A DNA stretch of 64,000 bases from JAWKWH01 sp963669285. Lineage in GTDB: Bacteria > Pseudomonadota > Alphaproteobacteria > Rhizobiales > Rhizobiaceae. The translations under genes and the position numbers were made by a program. Below are positions 54,775 through 63,506 of this stretch, in pieces; position 1 is the stretch's first letter, and each line of letters opens with the position of its first letter. Under the pieces are notes generated by a model that saw only the letters and a list, made by a program, of their open reading frames with translations, did not search any database and was not told where the DNA came from. The DNA is taken from the NCBI GenBank assembly GCA_963669285.2, contig CAXXSI010000014.1, positions 630,952 through 694,951 of the forward strand, given 5' to 3'.

Positions 54775-55632
54775 TTATCGCAGCCGCGGCATGAAGCCAA
54801 CCGTCTCATGACCATGCGAGCGAAGAAACGAACCGAGCTGCGTGAGATCGGGTTGATCGGGATCGCCATATTCGGCCGCGTGGATGCCCGCGGAGATGTA
54901 CAGGACGTCGATTCCGGCACCGGCAGCGCCTTTCACATCTGTCAGAATGCCGTCGCCGATGGCAAGCGCTTCGCTGGAGCTAACATCACGCCCGATCAGT
55001 TCAGCGGCTACTGAAAGTGCAGCTTCGTAAATCGGCTTGTGCGGTTTGCCGGCGATCAACGTGCGCCCGCCCAATAAAGCATAGTCTCGCGCCAACGCGC
55101 CGGCGCACCAGACCAGCCGGTCACCGCGCTCGACGACGATGTCGGGGTTGGCGCAAATCATCGGCAAGTCGCGCGACCGGAACCGTTGCAGCATTTCCGC
55201 ATAGTCGTCGGGTGTTTCGGTGTTGTCATCAAACAGGCCCGTGCAGCAAACCGCCGCGGCTTCGAACTCCTCGACAATTTCGATGTCGAGTCCATCATAG
55301 ATCGGATAGTCCCTCTCGGGCCCTAAATGATAAATTCGGCGGGCAGAATTGGCGATCAATTCGCGGGTGACATCACCGGACGTGACAATACGATCCCAGC
55401 AATCGCGTGGTACGCCAAGTGTCTCGAATTGTGCTGCAACGCCTTCGTTGGGCCGGGGCGCATTGGTGATCAGAACAACGGCTTTGCCAGCCTGGCGTGC
55501 GCGGCGCAGCGCAGCGCAGGAGTCGACAAACGGCCTGACGCCATTGTGAACAACTCCCCACACATCGCACAGAACGACCGAATAGCCGTCCCAAATCAAA
55601 TCCAGGCTGCCAATGCGTGTCGTCGATGCCAA
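54775..55632 (-). CDS. HAD superfamily hydrolase, TIGR01459 type
   Basis: A 285-residue HAD phosphatase of subclass IIA: motif I VVLCDVWGVVHNGVRPF (nucleophile Asp, though W follows rather than the usual DG), motif II VLITNAPRPNEGV, and a motif III/IV region IGDGILTDVKGAAGAG. The family TIGR01459 is adjacent to ribF in many alphaproteobacteria; a pyridoxal-phosphate- or nucleotide-type phosphatase is likely but unproven. It ends 12 bases before ribF. Confidence 0.88.
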   Translation of the reverse strand: MASTTRIGSLDLIWDGYSVVLCDVWGVVHNGVRPFVDSCAALRRARQAGKAVVLITNAPRPNEGVAAQFETLGVPRDCWDRIVTSGDVTRELIANSARRIYHLGPERDYPIYDGLDIEIVEEFEAAAVCCTGLFDDNTETPDDYAEMLQRFRSRDLPMICANPDIVVERGDRLVWCAGALARDYALLGGRTLIAGKPHKPIYEAALSVAAELIGRDVSSSEALAIGDGILTDVKGAAGAGIDVLYISAGIHAAEYGDPDQPDLTQLGSFLRSHGHETVGFMPRLR

Positions 55633-55740
55633 TTCGTATCCAATTTTCTGGGGTTAACAGTCTGTGAGCTCGAGCAGGCAAATAGAGCAATGGGCTCGAC
55701 CTGTCACGCTGATTCGCCAAGTAAACTACGGTATTTGCTC

Positions 55741-55758
55741 ATTTAGTTGCTGCTAAAT
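55741..55758. promoter_or_regulatory. Palindrome upstream of the TadG-like gene
   Basis: ATTTAG-TTGCTG-CTAAAT, perfect 6-bp arms and 6-base centre, 127 bases before the TadG-like ATG and about 109 bases from the divergent HAD gene start. AT-rich dyads of this sort suit a transcription factor dimer. No regulator is assigned. Confidence 0.4.
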
Positions 55759-55884
55759 AAGTGAATGTGGATGGTTTACCAACGGTTACCCGAATGGTGG
55801 TTTTTTGAGATGCCTACGAAATCGCACATTAGGGAATTTGTGGGAAAAAGGGGGGCGTTTGGTTTCGAGTCGAGGGTAACGACT

Positions 55885-57855
55885 ATGTTTCGTAAGTTCT
55901 GGAAGAATGAAGGCGGCAACTTCATGATTGCAACCGCTGCCGCAATGGTCCCGTTGATGGGCGGTTTGGCATTTGCAATCGATTTTACCGAGATGAACCG
56001 CCAACGGCAGGCCGTCATGAATTCTCTGGACGCCGCCGGCATCGCCATGGGTAAATATCTGTCCCAGGGCGCCACGGAGACAGATGCGAAGGCACATGCG
56101 AATGATTTCTTCCAGTCCAATCTGGAATCGATCAATCCATCGAATGCAACACTGTCGTTCACAATGCCGAACACCACCGAGGGTGGCGGTGTTCTGACCC
56201 TGAAGGCACAGTTGCAGTACAAGCCGATCTTCTTTCCGGTATTCAACTATCTGAGAACCCAGGATCCGAACGGTGTCGACATCGAGATCGCGTTCGCCGC
56301 CGAAACCAAAATTCGTCTGAAGAATACGGTCGAAGTCGCGCTGGTTCTCGATAATTCAGGTTCGATGTCGAGCTATGGTACCTCCAGCAAGTCGCGGATG
56401 ACGCTGCTGAAGGAAGCGTCTAAATACCTGGTGGAGAAGATCGCCGAGGATGGCAAGAAAATCCTTCAGCTTGAAAAACCCGTCCAGGTCTCGCTGATTC
56501 CGTTCTCGGCGGCAGTAAATGTCGGACCTGATAATGACGCGGCCACCTGGCTGGATACGACGGGTATTTCGCCGGTTCACCATGAGAATTTTGATTGGTC
56601 GCAGATGACAAGCACCGCGGATCCCAACAAGTGGGTCGAGAAAGTCGGCGATGTCTATTACAGGCGGGGTACCGGCTGGAACTACATCGATGGCGACGGC
56701 AATAACGTCATTCAGCAGGACACACCCGCCACACGCCTGACGCTGTTTCAGGATATGAAGGCCGTCACGAGCCGTGAGTGGGTCAAAACCGGCCGCGAGC
56801 GGGTCTGCAAACGCTACCGCAAGAACGGCACGTGCAGGAAGTGGAAGTGGGTTGATACCGGTGAGTGGGTCGACACGGTCGGTCGTTTCGCCAGTTGGCA
56901 GGGTTGCGTCGAAGCACGGCCGCATCCGTACAATGTCGCAGACACTGCCGCTTCTTCGGCCAATCCTGCGACGCTGTACGTTCCGATGTTCGCTCCCGAT
57001 GAAGCCGGCAATTACTGGGCCGATACGGATGGCGATGGTTATAATGATCGCGATACGACAAGCTGGGGTTATCCGAACAACTATTGGATCGACTCCGCTG
57101 ACGGTCTCACGGTGAAGAAGCGCCAGCAGGACACGCGCAAGTATTTCGTTCCGCGCCCGTTTGGTGCACCGACCCCCGGCAGCGGTGACGGCCCGAACCA
57201 CGGTTGCACGACCGAACCGATCACGCCCCTGGAGGATGTGACCAAGTCGGCCGGTCTGACCAAGATCAAGGATGCGATCGACGCCATGTCGCCCACTGGA
57301 TACACTGACGTGCCGCAGGGCATCGCGTGGGGCTGGCGCGCCCTGTCGAGTGCCGCTCCGTTCACCGAAGGACGGCCCGAGACGTACAGTGGCAACGACA
57401 AGGTGATCATCGTGCTGACCGACGGCGCGAACACCTATCGCGATATCAGTGACGACAGCAGCCTGGCCGACAACCAGTCCTACTATGCCGCGCATGGTTA
57501 TACCGGCATGGGATATGACGGCGGCAGCATAACGCGGCTGTTCAAGGGTACGAGCAACAATGTCGCCAAGTACACCTATTCAGGATGGAACTATACCAAG
57601 GCCCATGATGAGCATATGGCAGCGGTGTGCGGCAACGCGAAGAACGAAGATGTCATCATCTTCACCGTTGCACTCGACCTGTCAGAAGGATCGACGGCCG
57701 CCAACAATCTGAAGAGCTGTGCTTCGGAATCGCGCTTCAAACGCGATGAAAACGGTAATCCGAAGAAGCTCTACTACAACACCAAGGGCGATGACTTGCT
57801 GAACGTGTTCAAGGAAATTGCCGACGAACTGTCCAACCTGCGTATCGTGGGATAA
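55885..57855 (+). CDS. TadE/TadG-like pilus-associated protein with von Willebrand factor A domain
   Basis: 656 residues. The N-terminal segment EGGNFMIATAAAMVPLMGGL is the TadG-type single membrane anchor (TadE-like domain), and IDFTEMNRQRQAVMNSLDAA follows. The VWA domain has the MIDAS motif DNSGSMS (about 156-162) and LTDGANT (about 512). Between them lies an insert of about 300 residues with CKRYRKNGTCRKW and DTDGDGYNDRD (about 380-390), a calcium-binding loop like those in thrombospondin type 3 repeats. No tad assembly genes are nearby. GAGGG precedes the ATG used; 40 upstream codons are probably leader. A terminator follows. Confidence 0.88.
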   Translation: MFRKFWKNEGGNFMIATAAAMVPLMGGLAFAIDFTEMNRQRQAVMNSLDAAGIAMGKYLSQGATETDAKAHANDFFQSNLESINPSNATLSFTMPNTTEGGGVLTLKAQLQYKPIFFPVFNYLRTQDPNGVDIEIAFAAETKIRLKNTVEVALVLDNSGSMSSYGTSSKSRMTLLKEASKYLVEKIAEDGKKILQLEKPVQVSLIPFSAAVNVGPDNDAATWLDTTGISPVHHENFDWSQMTSTADPNKWVEKVGDVYYRRGTGWNYIDGDGNNVIQQDTPATRLTLFQDMKAVTSREWVKTGRERVCKRYRKNGTCRKWKWVDTGEWVDTVGRFASWQGCVEARPHPYNVADTAASSANPATLYVPMFAPDEAGNYWADTDGDGYNDRDTTSWGYPNNYWIDSADGLTVKKRQQDTRKYFVPRPFGAPTPGSGDGPNHGCTTEPITPLEDVTKSAGLTKIKDAIDAMSPTGYTDVPQGIAWGWRALSSAAPFTEGRPETYSGNDKVIIVLTDGANTYRDISDDSSLADNQSYYAAHGYTGMGYDGGSITRLFKGTSNNVAKYTYSGWNYTKAHDEHMAAVCGNAKNEDVIIFTVALDLSEGSTAANNLKSCASESRFKRDENGNPKKLYYNTKGDDLLNVFKEIADELSNLRIVG

Positions 57856-57880
57856 GGACACAAACAAAAAAATCGGCAAC

Positions 57881-57912
57881 AAGGCGCCCCGTGTCGAAAC
57901 GGGGCGCCTTTT
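57881..57912 (+). terminator. Rho-independent terminator after the TadG-like gene
   Basis: AAGGCGCCCCGT, a 6-base loop, ACGGGGCGCCTTTT. Strong stem of 12 pairs. Confidence 0.9.
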
Positions 57913-57988
57913 GTCTTTCAGCAGCAGGCAGATCAGCCGATACCGCGTTAACCAGTATCATTTATCGCATTTTCTGCCTCGCAATTTT

Positions 57989-58017
57989 CTTGACTTCACC
58001 GTCTGCAGTCCCTATTT
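57989..58017 (+). promoter_or_regulatory. groESL promoter (sigma-70/RpoH type)
   Basis: CTTGAC (57989-57994) and CCTATTT (58011-58017), with 16-17 bases between. This fits both a sigma-70 -35/-10 and the CTTGA...CCnATnT heat-shock pattern. The start of transcription falls directly on the CIRCE element. Confidence 0.75.
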
Positions 58018-58026
58018 CAATCGCCG

Positions 58027-58053
58027 TTAGCACTCGGTTCTCATGAGTGCTAA
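58027..58053. promoter_or_regulatory. CIRCE operator (HrcA binding site)
   Basis: TTAGCACTC, nine bases, GAGTGCTAA: a perfect match to the CIRCE consensus. HrcA represses groESL here at low temperature and is released when GroEL is occupied by misfolded protein. hrcA itself is not in the window. Confidence 0.98.
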
Positions 58054-58120
58054 CAGTGGCGTTCCACTTGGAGCGCCGTTTCATTTGTATTGTTCAAACA
58101 TTCCATCGAGGGTTCTACAC

Positions 58121-58417
58121 ATGGCCAAGATGAAATTCCGCCCGCTCCATGACCGCGTGGTCGTTCGCCGGGTTGATTCAGAAGAGAAAACCGCAGGCGG
58201 TATTATCATTCCCGACACGGCACAGGAAAAGCCATCCGAAGGCGAGATCATCGCTGTCGGTTCAGGCAATCGCGACGAAAGCGGCAAGCTGGTTCCGCTG
58301 GATGTCAAGGCTGGTGACCGCGTGTTGTTCGGCAAGTGGTCGGGCACAGAAGTCAAACTCAATGGCGAAGACCTTCTGATCATGAAGGAATCCGACGTCA
58401 TGGGTATCATCGGCTAA
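58121..58417 (+). CDS. groES: Co-chaperonin GroES
   Basis: A 98-residue heptameric lid of the GroEL chamber. It starts MAKMKFRPLHDRVVVRRVDS, the mobile loop is in KTAGGIIIPDTAQEKPSEG, and it ends LNGEDLLIMKESDVMGIIG. GAGGG precedes 58121; an in-frame ATG at 58043 falls inside the CIRCE element and is not the start. groEL follows 68 bases downstream. Confidence 0.98.
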   Translation: MAKMKFRPLHDRVVVRRVDSEEKTAGGIIIPDTAQEKPSEGEIIAVGSGNRDESGKLVPLDVKAGDRVLFGKWSGTEVKLNGEDLLIMKESDVMGIIG

Positions 58418-58485
58418 CCCAGCCGATTCAATGTAACAACGGATTTATGGGTTCAAACGAGTTCGAACCCGGGAGCTAGGACAAA

Positions 58486-60120
58486 ATGGCTGCAAAAGAC
58501 GTAAAATTTTCCCGCGATGCCCGCGAGCGTATGCTCAAGGGCGTTAATACGCTGGCGGACGCCGTGAAGGTAACGCTCGGCCCGAAAGGCCGCAACGTCG
58601 TAATCGACAAGTCTTTCGGCGCACCGCGCATCACCAAGGATGGTGTTACGGTCGCCAAGGAAATCGAACTTGAGGACAAGTTCGAGAACATGGGCGCACA
58701 GATGGTTCGTGAAGTCGCCTCCAAAACCAATGACATTGCCGGCGACGGCACCACGACCGCCACGGTACTGGCCCAGTCGATCGTCGAGGAAGGTGCCAAG
58801 GCGGTTGCTGCCGGCATGAATCCGATGGACCTTAAGCGCGGTATCGATCTTGCCGTTAGCGATGTGGTCGCAAGCCTTCAGAAGGCGTCGAAGAAGATCA
58901 AGACCTCCGAGGAAGTCGCCCAGGTGGGCACGATTTCGGCCAATGGCGAAAAAGAAATCGGCGACATGATCGCCAGCGCCATGCAGAAGGTCGGCAATGA
59001 AGGCGTCATCACGGTCGAGGAAGCCAAGACCGCCGAGACCGAACTGGAAGTCGTTGAGGGCATGCAGTTCGACCGCGGTTACCTGTCACCCTATTTCGTG
59101 ACCAACCCGGACAAGATGATCGCAGACCTGGAAGATGCCTACATTCTCCTGCACGAGAAGAAGCTCTCCAACCTGCAGGCCATGCTGCCGATTCTCGAAT
59201 CGATCGTCCAGTCGTCCAAACCGCTGCTGATCATTGCCGAGGACGTTGAGGGCGAGGCTTTGGCAACACTGGTCGTCAACAAACTGCGTGGCGGCCTGAA
59301 AATCGCTGCCGTCAAGGCGCCTGGCTTCGGCGATCGCCGCAAGGCCATGCTCGAAGACATCGCCATCCTGACCGGTGGACAGGTGATTTCCGAAGATCTC
59401 GGCATCAAGCTCGAAAACGTCTCCATCGACATGCTCGGCAAGGCCAAGCGCGTAAACATCTCCAAGGAGAATACGACGATCGTCGACGGCGCCGGCAAGA
59501 AGGGCGAGATCCAGGGCCGCGTTGCCCAGATCAAGCAGCAGATCGAGGAAACCACCTCGGACTATGACCGCGAGAAACTGCAGGAACGTCTTGCCAAGCT
59601 GGCCGGCGGTGTTGCCGTCATTCGCGTCGGCGGGGCGACCGAAGTCGAGGTCAAGGAAAAGAAGGACCGCGTTGACGATGCTCTGAACGCAACCCGCGCT
59701 GCGGTTGAGGAAGGCATTGTTGCAGGTGGCGGCACCGCGCTTCTGCGTGCTGCCAGTGCAATCAAGTCGAAAACCGACAATGCGGACCAGGAAGCCGGCT
59801 TGGCGATCGTTCGCCGCGCTCTGCAGGCTCCGGCCCGCCAGATCGCTGCCAATGCGGGTGCCGAGGCGTCGATCGTTGCTGGCAAGATCCTTGATCAGAA
59901 AAAGGACACCTTCGGCTTCAACGCACAGACCGGTGAGTATGGCGACATGATCGCCATGGGAATCGTCGACCCGGTCAAGGTCGTTCGTACCGCGCTTCAG
60001 GATGCCGGTTCGGTTGCCGGCCTGCTGGTCACGACCGAGGCGATGGTTGCCGAAATGCCGAAGAAGGACGCTCCGGCTCCGGCAATGCCCGACATGGGCG
60101 GCATGGGCGGCATGATGTAA
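58486..60120 (+). CDS. groEL: Chaperonin GroEL
   Basis: A 544-residue ATP-dependent double-ring chaperonin. KDVKFSRDARERMLKGVNTL starts the equatorial domain; TLGPKGRNVVIDKSFG and AGDGTTTATVLAQSIV form the nucleotide pocket (Asp of GDGTT is catalytic); the apical domain lies about 190-375; the tail GGMGGMM is the usual flexible C terminus. Complete, and under CIRCE control. Confidence 0.99.
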   Translation: MAAKDVKFSRDARERMLKGVNTLADAVKVTLGPKGRNVVIDKSFGAPRITKDGVTVAKEIELEDKFENMGAQMVREVASKTNDIAGDGTTTATVLAQSIVEEGAKAVAAGMNPMDLKRGIDLAVSDVVASLQKASKKIKTSEEVAQVGTISANGEKEIGDMIASAMQKVGNEGVITVEEAKTAETELEVVEGMQFDRGYLSPYFVTNPDKMIADLEDAYILLHEKKLSNLQAMLPILESIVQSSKPLLIIAEDVEGEALATLVVNKLRGGLKIAAVKAPGFGDRRKAMLEDIAILTGGQVISEDLGIKLENVSIDMLGKAKRVNISKENTTIVDGAGKKGEIQGRVAQIKQQIEETTSDYDREKLQERLAKLAGGVAVIRVGGATEVEVKEKKDRVDDALNATRAAVEEGIVAGGGTALLRAASAIKSKTDNADQEAGLAIVRRALQAPARQIAANAGAEASIVAGKILDQKKDTFGFNAQTGEYGDMIAMGIVDPVKVVRTALQDAGSVAGLLVTTEAMVAEMPKKDAPAPAMPDMGGMGGMM

Positions 60121-60143
60121 GCCACCCGGCTCACAGACATCTA

Positions 60144-60175
60144 AAAAGGGCGGTCCTTACGGGCCGCCCTTTTTT
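60144..60175. terminator. Bidirectional terminator between groEL and dctM
   Basis: AAGGGCGG and CCGCCCTT arms with A runs before and T runs after on both strands, so it can end groESL transcripts and the converging TRAP operon. Confidence 0.88.
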
Positions 60176-60193
60176 AATAAGGTTGAAACCTGC

Positions 60194-61570
60194 CTACTTC
60201 GTCACGATCTCAGCCCCCATCAGCGCCGTTGGCAGGAAGGTCGAGATGATCGGCACATAGGTGACCAGGATCAGGAAGATGAACATGATGCCGACCCACG
60301 GGGCGGCCGCGCGCACGACATTCATCACCGACATTTGCGCCACACCCGCCGTGACAAACAGGTTGAGCCCCACTGGCGGCGTGATCATGCCGATCTCCAT
60401 GTTGACCACCATGATGATGCCGAGATGAATCGGATCGATGCCGAGTTCAATGGCGATCGGGAATACCAGGGGCGCCACGATGACCAGCAGGCCGGAAGGC
60501 TCCATGAACTGGCCGCCGATCAACAGGATAATGTTGACGACAACCAGGAACATGATCGGACCAAATCCGGCGCCCAAAATGGCTTCGGTGATCATCTGCG
60601 GAATGCGTTCCTCGGTCAGCACGTGCTTCAAAATCAGCGCATTGGCGATGATGAACATCAAGATGATCGTCAGCTTGCCGGCTTCAAACAGCGTCTTGCG
60701 AGTGTCCTCGTGGAACCAGACGGTGATCAGGCTGGACGGTTTGGCCAACAATGAGATGTTGTTGTCGCCGTCCGCCACGTAGAGCGGACCCATGTCTCGG
60801 TAGACGAAATTGGCGATAAAGAAGGCGTAAACCGCTGCAACGGCTGCCGCCTCTGTCGGTGTGAATATGCCTCCATAGATACCGCCCAGGATAATGACGA
60901 TGAGCAACAATCCCCAAAGCGCATCGCGGGCGGAGGAGAGAACTTCTGACCAGCCTGCCCAATCCTGTGACGGCAGGCCGCGAATACGGGCAGTGATGTA
61001 AATCCCGATCATCAGCATCAGACCGGCGATCAAGCCGGGGAAAACACCGGCCAGGAACATGCGGCCGACCGATACGTCGGTTGCCGCGGCATAGACCACC
61101 ATGACGATCGACGGCGGGATAAGGATACCGAGCGTACCGGCATTGCAAATGACGCCTGCGGCAAATTCCTTGGTGTAGCCGACCTGGCGCATGCCGGCGA
61201 TGACGATGGTGCCGATGGCGACCACGGTGGCCGGCGACGAGCCGGAGAGCGCTGCAAACATCATGCAGGCAAACACCGACGCAATGGCCAGGCCGCCTTG
61301 GAAATGCCCGACGACGGCGATGGCAAAGCGGATGATGCGCCGTGCCACGCCTCCGGTCGACATAAAGCTCGAAGCCAATATGAAGAACGGAATAGCAAGT
61401 AGCGTATAGTGACCGTCAAAAGCGGAAAACAGCGTCTGTGCAATTGATGCCAGCGATCCGTCCGAATAAATCAGCAGGAATATGATGCTTGAAAGGCCAA
61501 GCGAAATAGCGATCGGCACGCCGATCAGCATAAAGCCCAACACCATCGCAAACAGGATAAGGAGCGCCAT
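60194..61570 (-). CDS. dctM: TRAP transporter large permease (DctM)
   Basis: A 458-residue membrane protein with about 12-13 helices. It contains MLIGVPIAISLGLSSIIFLL, GVICNAGTLGILIPPSIVMV (the conserved GTLGILIPPS family signature) and MIGIYITARIRGLP. It forms the Na-driven transport channel of a tripartite ATP-independent periplasmic system. It begins three bases after dctQ ends. Confidence 0.95.
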   Translation of the reverse strand: MALLILFAMVLGFMLIGVPIAISLGLSSIIFLLIYSDGSLASIAQTLFSAFDGHYTLLAIPFFILASSFMSTGGVARRIIRFAIAVVGHFQGGLAIASVFACMMFAALSGSSPATVVAIGTIVIAGMRQVGYTKEFAAGVICNAGTLGILIPPSIVMVVYAAATDVSVGRMFLAGVFPGLIAGLMLMIGIYITARIRGLPSQDWAGWSEVLSSARDALWGLLLIVIILGGIYGGIFTPTEAAAVAAVYAFFIANFVYRDMGPLYVADGDNNISLLAKPSSLITVWFHEDTRKTLFEAGKLTIILMFIIANALILKHVLTEERIPQMITEAILGAGFGPIMFLVVVNIILLIGGQFMEPSGLLVIVAPLVFPIAIELGIDPIHLGIIMVVNMEIGMITPPVGLNLFVTAGVAQMSVMNVVRAAAPWVGIMFIFLILVTYVPIISTFLPTALMGAEIVTK

Positions 61571-61573
61571 GAT

Positions 61574-62218
61574 TCAACCCTCCTTACTGTCGGTTTGTTC
61601 AGCTTCGGCCGCGCGAGTGGCTTCTTCCACCAGTTCTTCGGCCTCATGCCCGGCGATCACCAGGTCCTGACGCCCGGCCACCATGTGCCAGGCTGCTTCG
61701 GCAAACCGATAGGTCAAGAGAGCCATGCCCAGCGGCAATGCGAAATAGGGGATGAACCTGGGTAGTTTCTCGTAGCGTTCGCCCTCGTTCAGCCAATCGG
61801 CGAGAAACTGCAGGAAGTCGGGCATCGGCACATCGTTTGTCTCCAGAAAGGAGCGTTTGCCGATAAAGGGCGACCAGTAGTCCCAAGCGCCTTTCAACAT
61901 CAGTATGCTGAATGCGAGACAGGCGATCACGGCAACAAGGCTGACAAGCCTCTGAGGCCCTTTGGGCAGCGCGCGCACGATGACGTCGACACCGATGTGC
62001 AGCGTGTGTTTGACGCAATAGGAAACGCCGATCAGCACCAGCCAGGCAAACAGGAACACGGTCAGTTCGAGCGCCCATAAAATATTGGAGTTAAGAACGT
62101 AACGCGCCACGACATTTGCGAAGGTAATCAGGGTCATCAGGCCGAGCAGAACGGCTATGATGGTCTCCTCTATCGTGTCGAGCCGTGTTTTTTTGCGCCC
62201 CGAAGTGCCGGCAGACAT
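61574..62218 (-). CDS. dctQ: TRAP transporter small permease (DctQ)
   Basis: A 214-residue membrane protein with four predicted helices, the typical DctQ architecture, beginning LDTIEETIIAVLLGLMTLIT and containing LELTVFLFAWLVLIGVSYCV. The C-terminal cytoplasmic tail is Glu-rich. The ATG at 62218 is preceded by GGGAGGGG. A perfect 10-bp inverted repeat lies upstream, between dctP and dctQ. Confidence 0.92.
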   Translation of the reverse strand: MSAGTSGRKKTRLDTIEETIIAVLLGLMTLITFANVVARYVLNSNILWALELTVFLFAWLVLIGVSYCVKHTLHIGVDVIVRALPKGPQRLVSLVAVIACLAFSILMLKGAWDYWSPFIGKRSFLETNDVPMPDFLQFLADWLNEGERYEKLPRFIPYFALPLGMALLTYRFAEAAWHMVAGRQDLVIAGHEAEELVEEATRAAEAEQTDSKEG

Positions 62219-62246
62219 GAAATCCCCTCCCAATACTTGCCGAGAT

Positions 62247-62276
62247 TGCCGCGCGGATCACCCAACCCGCGCGGCA
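62247..62276 (-). repeat. dctP-dctQ intercistronic hairpin
   Basis: TGCCGCGCGG, 10 bases, CCGCGCGGCA, with no T run. Such hairpins after the binding-protein gene commonly protect its mRNA 3' end and let the binding protein be made in excess of the permease. Confidence 0.75.
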
Positions 62277-62310
62277 TTACCTTCCAGTTCCGGCTTCCAG
62301 CCGGGATCGG

Positions 62311-63315
62311 TCAGCTTGCCTGATTAGCGGCCTGGGCAGCCTTGATCAGATCGGCGCCGATATCGCCTTCAAACTTCTCCCAAACAGGCTTCAATGCGTC
62401 GACCCAGGCCTTGCGTTGGTCCGGCGTCAGCGTGCGCACGACACCTCCGGCCTCGATGATCTTCTGTTTGTTGGCTTCGTTGACCGCCGTGGATTCGGCA
62501 TTGCGAACTTCGGTCACCTCTTTCAGGATTTGCGCCAGCTGGTCGCGCACGCCGGCATCAAGACCCTCCCACCACTCGTCGGAGGTAACGACAAGATAGT
62601 CGATAATACCGTGATTGGTTTCGGTCACACCATCCTGCACCTCGAAGAATTTCTTGCCGTAAATGTTCGACCAGGTGTTTTCCTGGCCGTCGATGACCTT
62701 GGTCTGCAACCCGCCATAGACCTCTTTGAAAGACATCTTCTGCGGGTTGGCGCCCAATTGCTCAAACTGCGCCACAAGAACGTCCGACGCCTGCACGCGG
62801 AATTTCAGTCCGGCTGCGTCCTCAGGCTTCATCAGTGGTTTGGATGCAGACATCTGCTTCATGCCATTGTGCCAGAATGCCAGCCCTTTCAGGCCTCTGC
62901 GCACCATCGCGTTTTTCAGCTTCTCGCCATCTTCGGAGTTTTGGAAACGGTCAACCGCGTTGATGTCCTCAAACATGAACGGCAGGTCGAATATCCGGAA
63001 CTTCTTGGTGAACTTCTCAAACTTGGACAATGACGGCGCAGCAAGTTGAACGTCGCCATTCAGAAGCGCTTCCAAGACCTTGTTGTCATCATAGAGCGTG
63101 GAGTTGGGAAACACCTCCATGCAGGCCTTGCCGTTCATCTCCTCGTTGACACGCTGTGCCAGAAGCGTCGCGGCGATCCCCTTGGGATGTTTGTCGGTGT
63201 TGGTAACGTGACTGAACTTGATGACAACCTCGCCGTCATCGCAAGCAGCCGCTGCACCAACTGCCGAGATTGCCAACATGCTGGCTGCGGCAGCGAAAAC
63301 TTTCAGTAATTTCAT
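62311..63315 (-). CDS. dctP: TRAP transporter solute-binding protein (DctP)
   Basis: 334 residues. A signal peptide (LLKVFAAAASMLAISAVGAA) precedes the mature part. The conserved Arg that binds the carboxylate of the ligand lies in GLKFRVQASDVLVAQFEQLG, and VIDGQENTWSNIYGKKF is a second signature. The start at 63315 has GGAGG seven bases ahead. Ligands of DctP proteins are usually organic acids (C4-dicarboxylates, sugar acids, amino acids); the exact one is not shown. Confidence 0.95.
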   Translation of the reverse strand: MKLLKVFAAAASMLAISAVGAAAACDDGEVVIKFSHVTNTDKHPKGIAATLLAQRVNEEMNGKACMEVFPNSTLYDDNKVLEALLNGDVQLAAPSLSKFEKFTKKFRIFDLPFMFEDINAVDRFQNSEDGEKLKNAMVRRGLKGLAFWHNGMKQMSASKPLMKPEDAAGLKFRVQASDVLVAQFEQLGANPQKMSFKEVYGGLQTKVIDGQENTWSNIYGKKFFEVQDGVTETNHGIIDYLVVTSDEWWEGLDAGVRDQLAQILKEVTEVRNAESTAVNEANKQKIIEAGGVVRTLTPDQRKAWVDALKPVWEKFEGDIGADLIKAAQAANQAS

Positions 63316-63375
63316 GGGAATTCCTCCAATAATCTTGCAACGCCCGTGTGGATGGGCGCGACCAAGGGGAAGGAT

Positions 63376-63393
63376 TGCAAACATCAAACCGGC
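63376..63393 (-). promoter_or_regulatory. Candidate sigma-54 (-24/-12) promoter of dctPQM
   Basis: Reading leftward, CCGG, ten bases, GCA: GG (63390-63389) and GC (63378-63377) with exactly ten bases between, and TTTGCA at -12. The -24 part is weak beyond GG. It gives about 50 bases of leader before dctP and lies beside a DctD-type activator gene. Confidence 0.5.
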
Positions 63394-63449
63394 CCGGCAA
63401 GGGCACAGGCACGTATTTAAGCACATTCGTAGCCCGACATTTGGCATTA

Positions 63450-63498
63450 TGGGTGGATTCGGTAACATCCGGCCATTCGCATGGGCGGATTCCGGTAC
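63450..63498 (-). promoter_or_regulatory. Candidate upstream activator site pair for the DctD-like protein
   Basis: TGGGTGGATTCGGTAAC (63450-63466) and TGGGCGGATTCCGGTAC (63482-63498), two diverged direct repeats 32 bases apart (three helical turns). They lie about 85-130 bases upstream of the predicted start of transcription, the usual range for sigma-54 enhancer sites. Confidence 0.4.
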
Positions 63499-63506
63499 AA
63501 ACGATC

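Noticed and set aside
63425..63445. TGGCCGGATGTTAC as a sigma-54 promoter further upstream of dctP
   Set aside because: The GG-to-GC spacing does not fit N10, and the site lies inside the candidate enhancer repeats.
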